The notes under the pieces: generated by a model
The model's input: only the letters and a program-made list of their open reading frames with translations
Told to the model about the DNA's origin: nothing
The model's database searches: none
DNA from: Pristimantibacillus sp052113225
GTDB lineage: Bacteria; Bacillota; Bacilli; Paenibacillales; Paenibacillaceae
DNA length: 64,000 bases
Direction of reading: 5' to 3'
Assembly: GCF_052113225.1 (NCBI RefSeq)
Contig: NZ_JBFRCT010000011.1
Coordinates: 124,001-188,000, forward strand
Made by a program: the position numbers and the translations under genes
Shown: one piece after another, positions 15,818 through 24,093 of the stretch
How the letters are laid out: every line of letters starts with the position of its first letter
Numbering within the stretch: the stretch's first letter is position 1

Positions 15818-16154
15818 GTTAAGGTCCCTGAGGGACCTTAACTTTGTGAAATGAGTAGCTAGTTTGGCTTTTAAAGGTCCCGTGGGATCTTAACTTTGCG
15901 GTGATGGCATGGTGGGGTGGCGATTCTGGCTACGGCGAGGTTAGTTTCGAGGAGATAAGACCCTCGCAGGGTCTTATTGGAGCTAATTCAAGAGCAAACC
16001 GGTGCAATAAAGCCCTCTGGGGGTCTTATTTTCAACAATGGCCAGAGATTCAGGCGGATATTCAGGATATAAGGCAGAATAAGACCCTATCAGGGTCTTA
16101 TTGGTTGTCATATAAGACCGAACGGGTGCAATAAGACCTTCGGAGGGTCTTATT
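15818..16154. repeat. array of six related short palindromes
   Basis: Two subtypes. Type A: 15818-15842 (arms GTTAAGGTCCCT / AGGGACCTTAAC, 1-nt centre, perfect) and 15871-15894 (imperfect), each followed by TTTG(T/C)G. Type B: 15955-15977, 16006-16030, 16078-16102 and 16130-16154, with arms AATAAGACCCT / AGGGTCTTATT around a 3-nt centre (CGC, CTC-like, ATC, CGG). Type B starts are spaced 51, 72 and 52 nt. An extra half site ATAAGACC lies at 16112. There is no ORF. The array lies between the prmC terminator and the spoIIR promoter. Confidence 0.93.
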
Positions 16155-16200
16155 TGCTACAACGGTCAAAGGTGGGTCAGAGCAATGACCGAAAACCAAA

Positions 16201-16247
16201 CAAAAAAACACGTTGCCCTTGTCAATGTGACGAGGGGCAGCGTGTTT
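16201..16247 (-). terminator. rho-independent terminator of prfA-prmC
   Basis: On the minus strand AAACACGCTGCCCCTCGT pairs imperfectly with ACAAGGGCAACGTGTTT, followed by a run of T, about 20 nt past the prmC stop. It separates prmC transcription from the palindrome array and spoIIR. Confidence 0.9.
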
Positions 16248-16266
16248 GAGTAATAAGCGGGCTGAC

Positions 16267-17217
16267 CTAATCCCCGCTTGTACGAATGGCGATGACATGG
16301 CGTTCGATGCCGCCATAGTCGGTAATAATGCGGATATCATCCCATTCGCCGACATTCCGCAGCAGCGCAGCGACGTCGTGAGCCTGGCCCATGCCAAGCT
16401 CAAAGGCAACAATACGAGGCAGCTGCACAAGTGCCGGCAGCTGCTCCACCATGCGGCGGTACGGATCCAGCCCGTCCGTCCCGCCATCCAGCGCGAGGCG
16501 CGGCTCAAAGTCGCGCACCTCGGGCTGGAGGCCCGCGAGATCATCCGCCGGGATATACGGCGGATTGGACACGAGCACATCGATGCGGATGTCATCCGCA
16601 TCGGGTGCTCCTGCGGCGCCGTGCTTCGCAAACGGCGCCAGCAGGTCGCCCTGCACGAATGCCATGCGCCCCGCCGCCTCATGGCGGGCCGCATTCGTGC
16701 GGGCGACAGCAAGCGCGTCCGGCGACAGATCGGACGCGCAGACGCGCCAGCGCGGACGCTGCGAAGCAAGCGTCACGCCGATGGCGCCAGTGCCTGTGCC
16801 GACGTCGACGACCGTAGGCACAGCTTCACCATCAGGCGGCCACAGATGATCAGCCGCCTCAAGCACGGCCTCGACGAGCAGCTCCGTCTCAGGCCGTGGA
16901 ATAAGCGTAGCCGGCGTTACCGCAAACGGCCTGCCGTAGAACCATTCCTCGCCGATGATGTACTGCACCGGCTCGCCAGCCGCCTTGCGGCGGATCAGCT
17001 TCACCCATTCCTCGGCATGCTCAGCCGGGAACGGTTCGCCCCAAGCAAGCAGCAGCTTGGACCGCTCGAGACCAAGCAGATGCATAAGCAGCCGCTCCAC
17101 ATTCGAGCGCGGCTCCATAACACCAAGCCTCTGCAAAAACGAAGAAGCCTGCATGCAGGCTTCCCTAATTGTAAACGACGGCGCAAAAAATGCCTGTTCG
17201 TTCTTATGATCACTCAT
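16267..17217 (-). CDS. prmC: peptide chain release factor N5-glutamine methyltransferase
   Basis: Methylates the Gln of the GGQ motif in release factors RF1/RF2 using SAM. 316 residues: N-terminal helical domain (about 1-95), then a Rossmann methyltransferase with motif I VVDVGTGTGAIGVTLA (about 130-145) and the substrate-Gln motif SNPPYIPADDL (about 205-215). ATG 17217 has AAGGGA about 10 nt upstream. It directly follows prfA, its substrate gene. The middle of the gene is much more GC-rich than its neighbours, with many GCG/CGC codons, yet the frame is intact. Confidence 0.95.
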   Translation of the reverse strand: MSDHKNEQAFFAPSFTIREACMQASSFLQRLGVMEPRSNVERLLMHLLGLERSKLLLAWGEPFPAEHAEEWVKLIRRKAAGEPVQYIIGEEWFYGRPFAVTPATLIPRPETELLVEAVLEAADHLWPPDGEAVPTVVDVGTGTGAIGVTLASQRPRWRVCASDLSPDALAVARTNAARHEAAGRMAFVQGDLLAPFAKHGAAGAPDADDIRIDVLVSNPPYIPADDLAGLQPEVRDFEPRLALDGGTDGLDPYRRMVEQLPALVQLPRIVAFELGMGQAHDVAALLRNVGEWDDIRIITDYGGIERHVIAIRTSGD

Positions 17218-17275
17218 CTCTATAGCGTCCCTTCATGAGGTACTCCGACGAAATTAGTATCCTCGCAGACCTTTA

Positions 17276-18346
17276 TTAGTTCAGCTCTCTCTCCATCAAT
17301 TCCGCTTGTTCTGCAATCGTAAGGGAAGACACGATCTCTTCCATATCACCGTTCATAACAGAATCCAGCTTATGCAGAGTAAGACCAATACGATGGTCCG
17401 TCACGCGGCTTTGCGGGAAGTTATACGTACGGATACGCTCGCTTCGGTCACCTGTACCAACTTTAAGCTTCCGCTCACCAGCATATTTCGCCTCTTCTTC
17501 TTGACGGCGAACATCAGAGATCCGGGCACGAAGAACTTGAAGTGCCTTCGCTTTGTTCTCATTTTGCGATTTGCCGTCTTGGCAAGTCGCCATGATACCA
17601 GTCGGCACGTGAAGGACACGAACCGCGGATTTCGTTGTATTTACAGACTGACCACCTGCACCACTGGAGCAGAAGGTATCAACCCGAATATCTTTATCGA
17701 GAATTTCAACTTCGACTTCTTCAACCTCCGGCATAACCGATACGGTTGAAGTCGACGTATGAATACGGCCGCCGGATTCCGTTACCGGAATACGTTGTAC
17801 ACGGTGTGCGCCGCTCTCATATTTCATTTTGCTATATGCGCCTTTGCCGGTAATCATGAAGATTACCTCTTTAAAGCCGCCCAGATCATTTTCGTTCAAA
17901 TCCATCAGTTCACAACGCCAGCCTTGCGCATCTGCAAACTTCGTATACATCCGATATAACTCGTAAGCGAACAATGCAGCTTCGTCGCCGCCTGCAGCGC
18001 CGCGGATCTCAACAATAACGTTCTTGTCATCGTTAGGGTCCTTCGGCAGAAGGACGATACGAATCTTCTCATCCAATTCAGCCTTGCGCGTGGAAAGCTC
18101 ATCAATCTCCATCTTCACCATTTCGCGCATTTCGTCGTCGAGCTTCTCGCCTTGCATCACTTTCGCATCCTCGAGCTGCTCCGACACTTGCTTATATTCT
18201 GTGAAGGCTTCATAAGCCACTTGTAAATCCGATTGCTCCTTGGAATACTCCCGCAGGCGCTTCGGATCACTTGCTACATCCGGATCGCACAACAGTTCAC
18301 TTAACTTCTCGTAACGGTCTGCGAGCGCTTGTAAACGGTCCAACAC
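17276..18346 (-). CDS. prfA: peptide chain release factor 1
   Basis: Terminates translation at UAA and UAG. 356 residues with the codon-recognition PVT tripeptide in QRIPVTESGGR (about 185), the GGQ catalytic loop SSGAGGQSVNTTKSAVR (about 230), and the conserved GDRSERIRTYNFPQSRVTDHR segment split across about 298-318. Followed 58 nt later by prmC, which methylates its GGQ Gln. Confidence 0.97.
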   Translation of the reverse strand: MLDRLQALADRYEKLSELLCDPDVASDPKRLREYSKEQSDLQVAYEAFTEYKQVSEQLEDAKVMQGEKLDDEMREMVKMEIDELSTRKAELDEKIRIVLLPKDPNDDKNVIVEIRGAAGGDEAALFAYELYRMYTKFADAQGWRCELMDLNENDLGGFKEVIFMITGKGAYSKMKYESGAHRVQRIPVTESGGRIHTSTSTVSVMPEVEEVEVEILDKDIRVDTFCSSGAGGQSVNTTKSAVRVLHVPTGIMATCQDGKSQNENKAKALQVLRARISDVRRQEEEAKYAGERKLKVGTGDRSERIRTYNFPQSRVTDHRIGLTLHKLDSVMNGDMEEIVSSLTIAEQAELMERELN

Positions 18347-18538
18347 AATGATTCACCTCTATAGTTCCCATATTGAAATTCTATCGTTTATAAGTTTCAA
18401 CTTATAAAATGGCTTGAATTTTCCGGAATGAAACGCGCACCTGCCATAAGACAGCGAAGCCGTTTCATCTTGTAACACACATTATAGCACACTAAATCTG
18501 TATTTTCGACTGGTGTATTTGCCTAAGTCGTGAGAAAA

Positions 18539-18577
18539 GGACTCCGCGCTATCCCTAAGGAAAACGGAGCCCCTTTA
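18539..18577 (-). terminator. likely terminator of the copper gene pair
   Basis: Stem GGCTCCG / CGGAGTCC on the minus strand with a loop of about 19 nt followed by TTTT, immediately past the ycnI-like stop. Confidence 0.65.
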
Positions 18578-18582
18578 CTTTT

Positions 18583-19215
18583 TTATTTCTTATTTTTTCT
18601 TGCTGCCAGAACAAGTGCGGCAGCGCCCAGCACCACTGCGATAATCGACAATGTCAGCGGAAGCGCCGAGTCAGAATCGGAATCCGAGTCCTTCGTGTCA
18701 TCCGCTGTTGCAGCAGCGCCGTGGCCGTCGCCATCAACAGTTGCTGCCGTTACAGTCGTTACAGAAGCTGGTTTATCGGAGCCATCAGCACCAACCCATT
18801 CTACAACCTTGTTATCGCTGTAAGTTTGGTAAGCTTTCCATACCAATTGCGTAGCATCCTCGTTCACCTTGCCGCTCATGCGGAATTCCGTGAACTCCGT
18901 TTCGCTGAGTCCCTTGTCCTCTGCCGTCCAAGTAATGCTGGTTACAACGCCATCCGCGTTTTTCTCCAGTTCACTCGTCCAGCCTGGCTTTGGCTCAACC
19001 CGCGATACAACCGCGCCGTCTGCAATCTTCACTTGCACCTTAACGGTATTCACACCTTTTTCTTCGCTTGGTACGCGAACAGCGAACACCTGGTACGAAT
19101 TCGCTGGCACTTGCGGCGGTTGGACGGTCACATGGGCGCTTGCAATACCAGCAAACATCATCAGCCCAACTGCCATCGAAGCTGCAATCATCCATTTTTT
19201 CATCTTATTCATCAT
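18583..19215 (-). CDS. ycnI: YcnI-family (DUF1775) copper-binding membrane-anchored protein
   Basis: Extracytoplasmic copper-handling protein. From ATG 19215 (AGAGGG 8 nt upstream) it has 210 residues: signal peptide (about 5-27) ending ASA, a mature N-terminus HVTV whose His forms the copper brace in the YcnI family, a beta-rich DUF1775 domain with PGWTSELEK and ITWTAED, a polar Asp/Ser-rich linker (about 160-180), and a C-terminal TM helix plus KNKK. It follows the YcnJ-like gene on the same strand (gap 135 nt), the pair found together in Bacillus ycnKJI. No ycnK regulator is visible. Confidence 0.9.
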   Translation of the reverse strand: MMNKMKKWMIAASMAVGLMMFAGIASAHVTVQPPQVPANSYQVFAVRVPSEEKGVNTVKVQVKIADGAVVSRVEPKPGWTSELEKNADGVVTSITWTAEDKGLSETEFTEFRMSGKVNEDATQLVWKAYQTYSDNKVVEWVGADGSDKPASVTTVTAATVDGDGHGAAATADDTKDSDSDSDSALPLTLSIIAVVLGAAALVLAARKNKK

Positions 19216-19350
19216 CACACATCCCTCTCTATTTCCCTCGTCTTGTCTGTCTGTCTCGTTCCCTGCTTGCTTCTCAGTATAAGATCCTGCATGCAGAATG
19301 ACATGACTCGAAAGGGCTACCCGGATATGACGAATATGTGACTGCATGGA

Positions 19351-20967
19351 CTAATAATTGCGGAACTGTGTTTCTCTAACGATTTCATTATCCTCTTGAT
19401 CCATGACGCGAATTTCAGCCGTCCATTTCCCCGCATAAGGCAGGAACGTTCCTTCGGCACGGTAAGCAGCTCTCTTATAACCAGGGAACGAATCATACGC
19501 ATCTTCGTCCACACGCTCCAGCGGCACATCGATGGGTGCATCCTCACGGCTGTCTGAGCGCAGTCTTAACACAACCGACTTCGGCTCTCCGGATTTCTCC
19601 GGCAGCCACACTTGAAGGGTTATCGTATTGTCGCTGCCCGGCACGTTAGGCGATACGTTGAACGTTACATGCATATCGTCGCCCATTTGATGATAGTTAT
19701 ACGGCTCATTGGCAGGCAGCGGGCTCATATACGTAAACACCGCAGCGATCGCTACGATACATGTCATCAGAATCAGATCTGCCTTAAGAAGCGTGCCTGC
19801 AGGGAACCCGCTGCGCTTCATCCGAATACGAAGCATGGTGCCTGTTACAAGTACGGCGATAACGAGGATCGTTTTAACTGTCAGCAGTCCTCCCCAAGTC
19901 GTGAGCCACAAATATGACAGCTTAGGCAGGAAGAGCAGAGTCATCGTAACTCCGCTGACCACAAGCACAGCAAGGGAGATTAATGCTCCCTGCGAAAAGC
20001 TTGCGCCAAACCTGCCCGCTTCCTTCCGATCGGTGTACCAGACGTACAAGAGAACAGCCAGGCCGCCTGCCCACACCGCGGATGCCAGCAAATGAATGAA
20101 GTCGAAAGCGATCGTAAGAGCCTTCGGATCATTTGCCGCCGGATGGCCGATCAAACTTTCTACGCCAAGCAGCAGGACAACCCAGAGCAGACGAACAAAC
20201 CGCTCATTAAAGCGCTGTGCAACAAATCCGAGAAGCGCCAGAACAATAAGCTCCAGCCATGCCCGGCCAGTTGTCGTATCCGTAAACATCTTACCCCACG
20301 CTGAGATAGGCTGCCCTTTCATCAGCTCATTGACCTGCAGGAAAATATGCAATAGCACGGTCACAAGAAGTGCCCGCAGCCCGATCACTGACAACCGCTT
20401 AAAAGCCGACTGCAATGACTCGCTTGGCTTACGGATAAAAGCTTGCCATAACGCCGTGCCAGCTGCCATCAGCAGCGCTGCATAATAAAGAACCCGTACC
20501 ACATACAGCAATTTTTGCTGCATGCCTTTTGACGTATTCTTGTTAGCGGCAAAAGTCTCTGCGTCCTTCCAGTTCGGCGGATTGCCCACAACAAACACAT
20601 AAGAGCCGCTGACCGGATGCCCATCTTCTGAGATGATATGATAAGAGACGGAATAGACGCCTTCCGCAAGGGTTGGCATCGGAAGCTTAAGTGTTGTCCC
20701 GTCATTCTCAAGCGTTGGTTCATCCGTTTTTATTTTATTCGACTGGGAGTCGACCACCTCAACAGATCCTGCTCCTAGCTCTACCGCCTCGTTAAAAGAA
20801 AGCTCAACAAAGGGCGGAGACTGCGCAAGCTTGGCATTAGCAGCAGGAACCGTTTTCTCCAGCGTAGCATGTGCGAAGGCCTGCGGCGCCCCCGCAAGGA
20901 CAAATAGGACAAGCAGCAAAAAGGCCGCTCCTATACGTTTGTGTAAGGTATGTAGATTCGTATTCAT
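19351..20967 (-). CDS. ycnJ: YcnJ-like CopC-CopD fusion, copper import/resistance protein
   Basis: Membrane copper protein of about 538 residues. N-terminal signal (about 10-30) then mature AHATLEKTVPAANAKL, a CopC domain with the N-terminal His and the SEDGHPVSGSYVF segment (about 110-125), a CopD membrane region of eight TM helices (about 150-425), and a C-terminal extracytoplasmic YtkA-like beta domain. In Bacillus YcnJ imports copper under limitation. The ATG at 20967 is chosen because the upstream in-frame ATG (20979) lies 1 nt from its AGGAG; spacing to 20967 is 13 nt, so the start is not certain. Confidence 0.88.
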   Translation of the reverse strand: MNTNLHTLHKRIGAAFLLLVLFVLAGAPQAFAHATLEKTVPAANAKLAQSPPFVELSFNEAVELGAGSVEVVDSQSNKIKTDEPTLENDGTTLKLPMPTLAEGVYSVSYHIISEDGHPVSGSYVFVVGNPPNWKDAETFAANKNTSKGMQQKLLYVVRVLYYAALLMAAGTALWQAFIRKPSESLQSAFKRLSVIGLRALLVTVLLHIFLQVNELMKGQPISAWGKMFTDTTTGRAWLELIVLALLGFVAQRFNERFVRLLWVVLLLGVESLIGHPAANDPKALTIAFDFIHLLASAVWAGGLAVLLYVWYTDRKEAGRFGASFSQGALISLAVLVVSGVTMTLLFLPKLSYLWLTTWGGLLTVKTILVIAVLVTGTMLRIRMKRSGFPAGTLLKADLILMTCIVAIAAVFTYMSPLPANEPYNYHQMGDDMHVTFNVSPNVPGSDNTITLQVWLPEKSGEPKSVVLRLRSDSREDAPIDVPLERVDEDAYDSFPGYKRAAYRAEGTFLPYAGKWTAEIRVMDQEDNEIVRETQFRNY

Positions 20968-21080
20968 AATTCCGATCATACTCCTATTCTTCAGCTTCCC
21001 TCCATTGTACGCCTAAGATAAACTCCATGCATGACTCATTAGAGCTAGGCAGGATGGCTGAATTCATATGAACAGAGCAA

Positions 21081-21122
21081 AACGGTATTGTTCTCCTAAA
21101 GAGAACAATACCGTTCTTTTCT
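21081..21122. terminator. bidirectional hairpin after ychF
   Basis: Perfect 15-bp stem AACGGTATTGTTCTC / GAGAACAATACCGTT with a 5-nt loop, flanked by CTTTT on the plus strand and TTTTG on the minus strand. Lies directly past the ychF stop. Confidence 0.85.
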
Positions 21123-21129
21123 GTTGCTA

Positions 21130-22230
21130 TTAGACGTTGAAGCGGAAATGCATAACGTCGCCGTCCTGCACGACATACTCTTTGCCTTCGAGGCGCAGCT
21201 GGCCTCTTTCTTTTGCAACGTTCATTGTACCAGCAGCAGCCAAGTCCTCGAACGATACAACTTCAGCACGAATGAAGCCGCGCTCAAAGTCAGTATGAAT
21301 AACGCCCGCAGCTTGCGGAGCTTTCATACCTTTGCGGATCGTCCATGCACGAACTTCTTGCACGCCTGCTGTGAAGTAAGTGTACAGACCAAGCAGTTTG
21401 TAAGCTGCATTAATCAGACGGTTAAGGCCAGATTCCTGAAGGCCAAGCTCTTCGAGGAACATCGCTTTGTCTTCGCCTTCCAGCTCAGCGATCTCTTCTT
21501 CTACCTTCGCGCTGATTGGCACGACTTGTGCACCTTCAGCAGCAGCGAATTCACGAACGATCTGTACAAATTTGTTGTTATCTGTATCAGCAACTTCCGA
21601 CTCAGCTACGTTTGCTGCATACAAAACTGGCTTCATCGTGAGCAGATGAAGATCACGGATAATCTGCTTTTCGTCATCCGACAGTTCAACACTGCGAGCA
21701 GGCTGATCGTTGTAGAGCGCATCTTTGACACGTTCCAGTACGTCTACCTCAAGCGCGATTTTTTTGTCGCCGCCCTTCAGGTTTTTACGGGAACGATCGA
21801 TTTTTTTCTCAACAGAGTCGATATCCGCCAGAATGAGCTCCAGGTTAATCGTCTGGATATCGCCAAGCGGATCGATTTTACCGTTCACATGCGTAATGTT
21901 CTCATCTTCGAAGCAGCGAACAACGTGAACAATCGCGTCAACCTCTCGGATATGAGCAAGGAACTTGTTGCCAAGGCCTTCGCCTTTGCTCGCGCCTGCT
22001 ACGAGGCCGGCAATATCAACAAATTCGAATGCTGTTGGAACTGTTTTGTTCGGCTGTACCAATTCTGTCAATTTGTCCAGACGGTAGTCTGGCACTTCTA
22101 CGACACCTACGTTAGGGTCGATTGTACAGAATGGATAGTTAGCAGACTCCGCGCCCGCTTGCGTAATTGCATTAAATAAAGTGGACTTACCTACGTTCGG
22201 CAGACCCACGACACCAGCTTTCAAAGCCAT
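21130..22230 (-). CDS. ychF: redox-regulated ATPase YchF (Obg-family)
   Basis: A 366-residue P-loop protein of the YchF/OLA1 group, which binds ATP rather than GTP and associates with ribosomes. P-loop GLPNVGKSTLFNAI (about 9-22), switch region DIAGLVAGASKGEGLGNKFL (about 73-92), a coiled-coil insert (about 130-200), and a C-terminal TGS domain (about 285-366) with QAAGVIHTDFERGF. The usual NKxD is NVAE here (about 212), as expected for ATP-preferring YchF. Monocistronic, followed by a strong hairpin. Confidence 0.95.
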   Translation of the reverse strand: MALKAGVVGLPNVGKSTLFNAITQAGAESANYPFCTIDPNVGVVEVPDYRLDKLTELVQPNKTVPTAFEFVDIAGLVAGASKGEGLGNKFLAHIREVDAIVHVVRCFEDENITHVNGKIDPLGDIQTINLELILADIDSVEKKIDRSRKNLKGGDKKIALEVDVLERVKDALYNDQPARSVELSDDEKQIIRDLHLLTMKPVLYAANVAESEVADTDNNKFVQIVREFAAAEGAQVVPISAKVEEEIAELEGEDKAMFLEELGLQESGLNRLINAAYKLLGLYTYFTAGVQEVRAWTIRKGMKAPQAAGVIHTDFERGFIRAEVVSFEDLAAAGTMNVAKERGQLRLEGKEYVVQDGDVMHFRFNV

Positions 22231-22361
22231 GCGTTAAGACACCCCATTTTCCGAAGTAACAATCTCACGTCATTATACCCGATGCCCGCCTACAATAAAA
22301 GCCCTGTACAATGATGTTCGATCTTCCAAAAATGGGTCTTTGCTGTTATTCCCGCTTTTCG

Positions 22362-23257
22362 TCAGCTGGACTTTTTGCGGCATACCGCGATCACGTACAT
22401 CGGGTCGCAGCTTTTGAACAGATGAAGCGGAAGTGGTTCATGACCACTCGCCGTAACCAAATGCCGGCTCGCCCTGCCAAGCGGCAGACCTACCTTTTCC
22501 CGCAGCCACAGCCGATCTCGAGAAGCTTCATCTCGCCAAGTCCACCGCCAGCCGCATTCCGGGCAAACAGTTGCAAATACGAAGTCGTGTCGGACTTAAA
22601 GCTGACGCTTCCGCAATGGTGGATAAACGTATCCTTGCACAGCAGCAGCTTATACCCCATAAGCCGCAGGCGCAGCGAGAGATCATCATCCTCATAATTG
22701 CCGATTCCAAACCACTAATCCAGCCCGCCAGCCGCTTCAAAGGCTTCCCTCCGCAGCAGCATGCAAAAGCCAATCAGCTTCAGTCGCTCTTCCAGAGGAT
22801 TGCTGTCGGCGGACTGCCGAACCGATTCCGAGAACTGATCCAATTCCTCAAGAGTAGTATAATGGCTTGGAATTTGCGTCCAGTAATAGGCTGAATTCGT
22901 CACGGGCCCTGCTGCCCCAACGGAAGAATCACTAAACAACCCTCGCTTCAAACCGTCCAGCCAGCCCGGTGTAACGAGGGTATCGTTGTTTAACAGCAGG
23001 ATCAGCTCGCCTGAAGCGGCAGCCGCCCCTTGATTGCAGCCTTTTGGAAAACCTGCATTATAACTATTCTCGATGACATGGATATTCGGCTCTTCTTTCG
23101 CCCAAGCAGCTGTCCCGTCATCTGATCCATTATCGACAAGAATCAATTCGTAGCTTCCTGCCGCTATATGCCGCCTGATGCTTTCTATGCATGATCGTGT
23201 ATAATCAAGCCCGCCCCGAGTTACAAGAATGATACTCGTCACTAACCGCTCGTCCAT
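22362..23257 (-). pseudogene. broken glycosyltransferase (GT2) with C-terminal methyltransferase remnant
   Basis: From ATG 23257 the frame codes a GT2 domain (SIILVTRGGLDYTRSC, LILVDNGSDDGTAAW, FPKGCNQGAA, LLLNNDTLV) and stops at a TAG (22717-22715) inside the motif GGLD*WFGIGNYEDDDLSLR, where family members have GGLDE. Beyond the stop the frame continues to YLQLFARN, then KLLEIGCGCGK, a SAM-methyltransferase motif I, and ends at 22490. A shift near 22495-22505 leads to EKVGLPLGR...FKSCDPMYVIAVCRKKSS, which reads like the end of such a methyltransferase. The methyltransferase core between these pieces is missing. So: a stop, a frameshift and an internal deletion in a former GT2-methyltransferase fusion. 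Confidence 0.8.
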
Positions 23258-23363
23258 TTCTCCACCGCTTGGCATAGGTTCATGCCATCAGCATATGTAG
23301 AAGGAGCCTGGACCGTATAGCACGTTAGCCTACTGCGTCACGACGTTATTGCACGAAAAGCAT

Positions 23364-23780
23364 CTATTGCGATTTCTTCACAAAAGACAACCCAAACAAA
23401 TAACCTGCAAGAACATTAATAATAGCTTCATTCTTATCATCCAAAACAATACGAATAAGCGCTTCGATCGTGCCGTCTGCACTCGTATAAAGCTTGCCGT
23501 AATTGACTGCCGCTACATAATTCAAAACGACAATGACAATCGACAGAAGCAGCGTAAACTGCGTATCCTTCACACGAATTCCAAATTCCCCGTTGCGGAG
23601 CATGTGGAGACTTGCGCCAAAACCAAAGGTTATTGCAAATAAAACAAACAGGAATTTGGTCGTTATATCCGAATCACCGTTACGGAACAACACTTCATTA
23701 CTTGCATAAACGACAAGCATGGTGAACAAAAGAAACAAGATGAACACTACATACTTGTATACTGCCGCCTTCTTAACCAT
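23364..23780 (-). CDS. small integral membrane protein, unknown function
   Basis: 138 residues from ATG 23780 (AAGGGG 8 nt upstream). Four hydrophobic helices (about 9-29, 41-60, 75-95, 115-132) with a charged loop TSADGTIEALIRIVLDDKNE before the last one. I do not recognise the family; the topology is reminiscent of PsiE-type proteins but without a clear motif. It stands alone between the broken glycosyltransferase and a divergent small gene. Confidence 0.6.
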   Translation of the reverse strand: MVKKAAVYKYVVFILFLLFTMLVVYASNEVLFRNGDSDITTKFLFVLFAITFGFGASLHMLRNGEFGIRVKDTQFTLLLSIVIVVLNYVAAVNYGKLYTSADGTIEALIRIVLDDKNEAIINVLAGYLFGLSFVKKSQ

Positions 23781-23871
23781 ATTCTGCACCCCTTATATTG
23801 TCTAACCCGATTGCATGTCAATCCCTCCTCACGCCCATACTAACAAGGAACAAGGAGGTGGAACTAAAGCG

Positions 23872-24015
23872 ATGGAAAATCAAAGCCACAAAGGCAATTA
23901 TAAAGGGTCAACGGCCATGAAGGCAAAGAATCAAGATATGGCATTTGTCAATGATACGATCGAGGATGCGAAGTCCGTCACAAACTTCTCCTCCAAGAAC
24001 AAAAAAACGGACTAA
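23872..24015 (+). CDS. small hydrophilic protein, unknown function
   Basis: 47 residues from ATG 23872, no Cys, rich in Lys, Asn, Ser. AAGGAGGTGGA lies upstream at a rather long spacing of about 13 nt. No membrane segment. It resembles in composition small Firmicute spore or stress proteins, but I cannot assign it. The upstream region shared with the divergent 23364-23780 gene probably holds both promoters, and a strong terminator follows. Confidence 0.55.
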   Translation: MENQSHKGNYKGSTAMKAKNQDMAFVNDTIEDAKSVTNFSSKNKKTD

Positions 24016-24041
24016 TTTCGGCTGCATCGCACAACATAAAA

Positions 24042-24074
24042 CCCCCGTTTGGCGCTGGGCCAAACGGGGGCTTC
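24042..24074. terminator. bidirectional terminator
   Basis: Stem CCCCCGTTTGGC / GCCAAACGGGGG with a 4-nt loop; TTTT follows on the minus strand and CTTCTT on the plus. It lies between convergent genes 23872-24015 and 24094-26448. Confidence 0.9.
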
Positions 24075-24093
24075 TTAGCGTTTAGGTAATCAC

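Noticed and set aside
15955..16154. CRISPR array
   Set aside because: The repeated units are the palindromes themselves, spacing is unequal (51, 72, 52), intervening sequence shares parts such as GGTGCAATAA, and there are no cas genes.
17250..17280. A seventh, degenerate copy of the AATAAGACCCT palindrome near the prfA stop (TATCCTCGCAGACCTTTATT)
   Set aside because: Only CCTCGCAG and TTATT agree; the arms no longer pair, so it may be chance.
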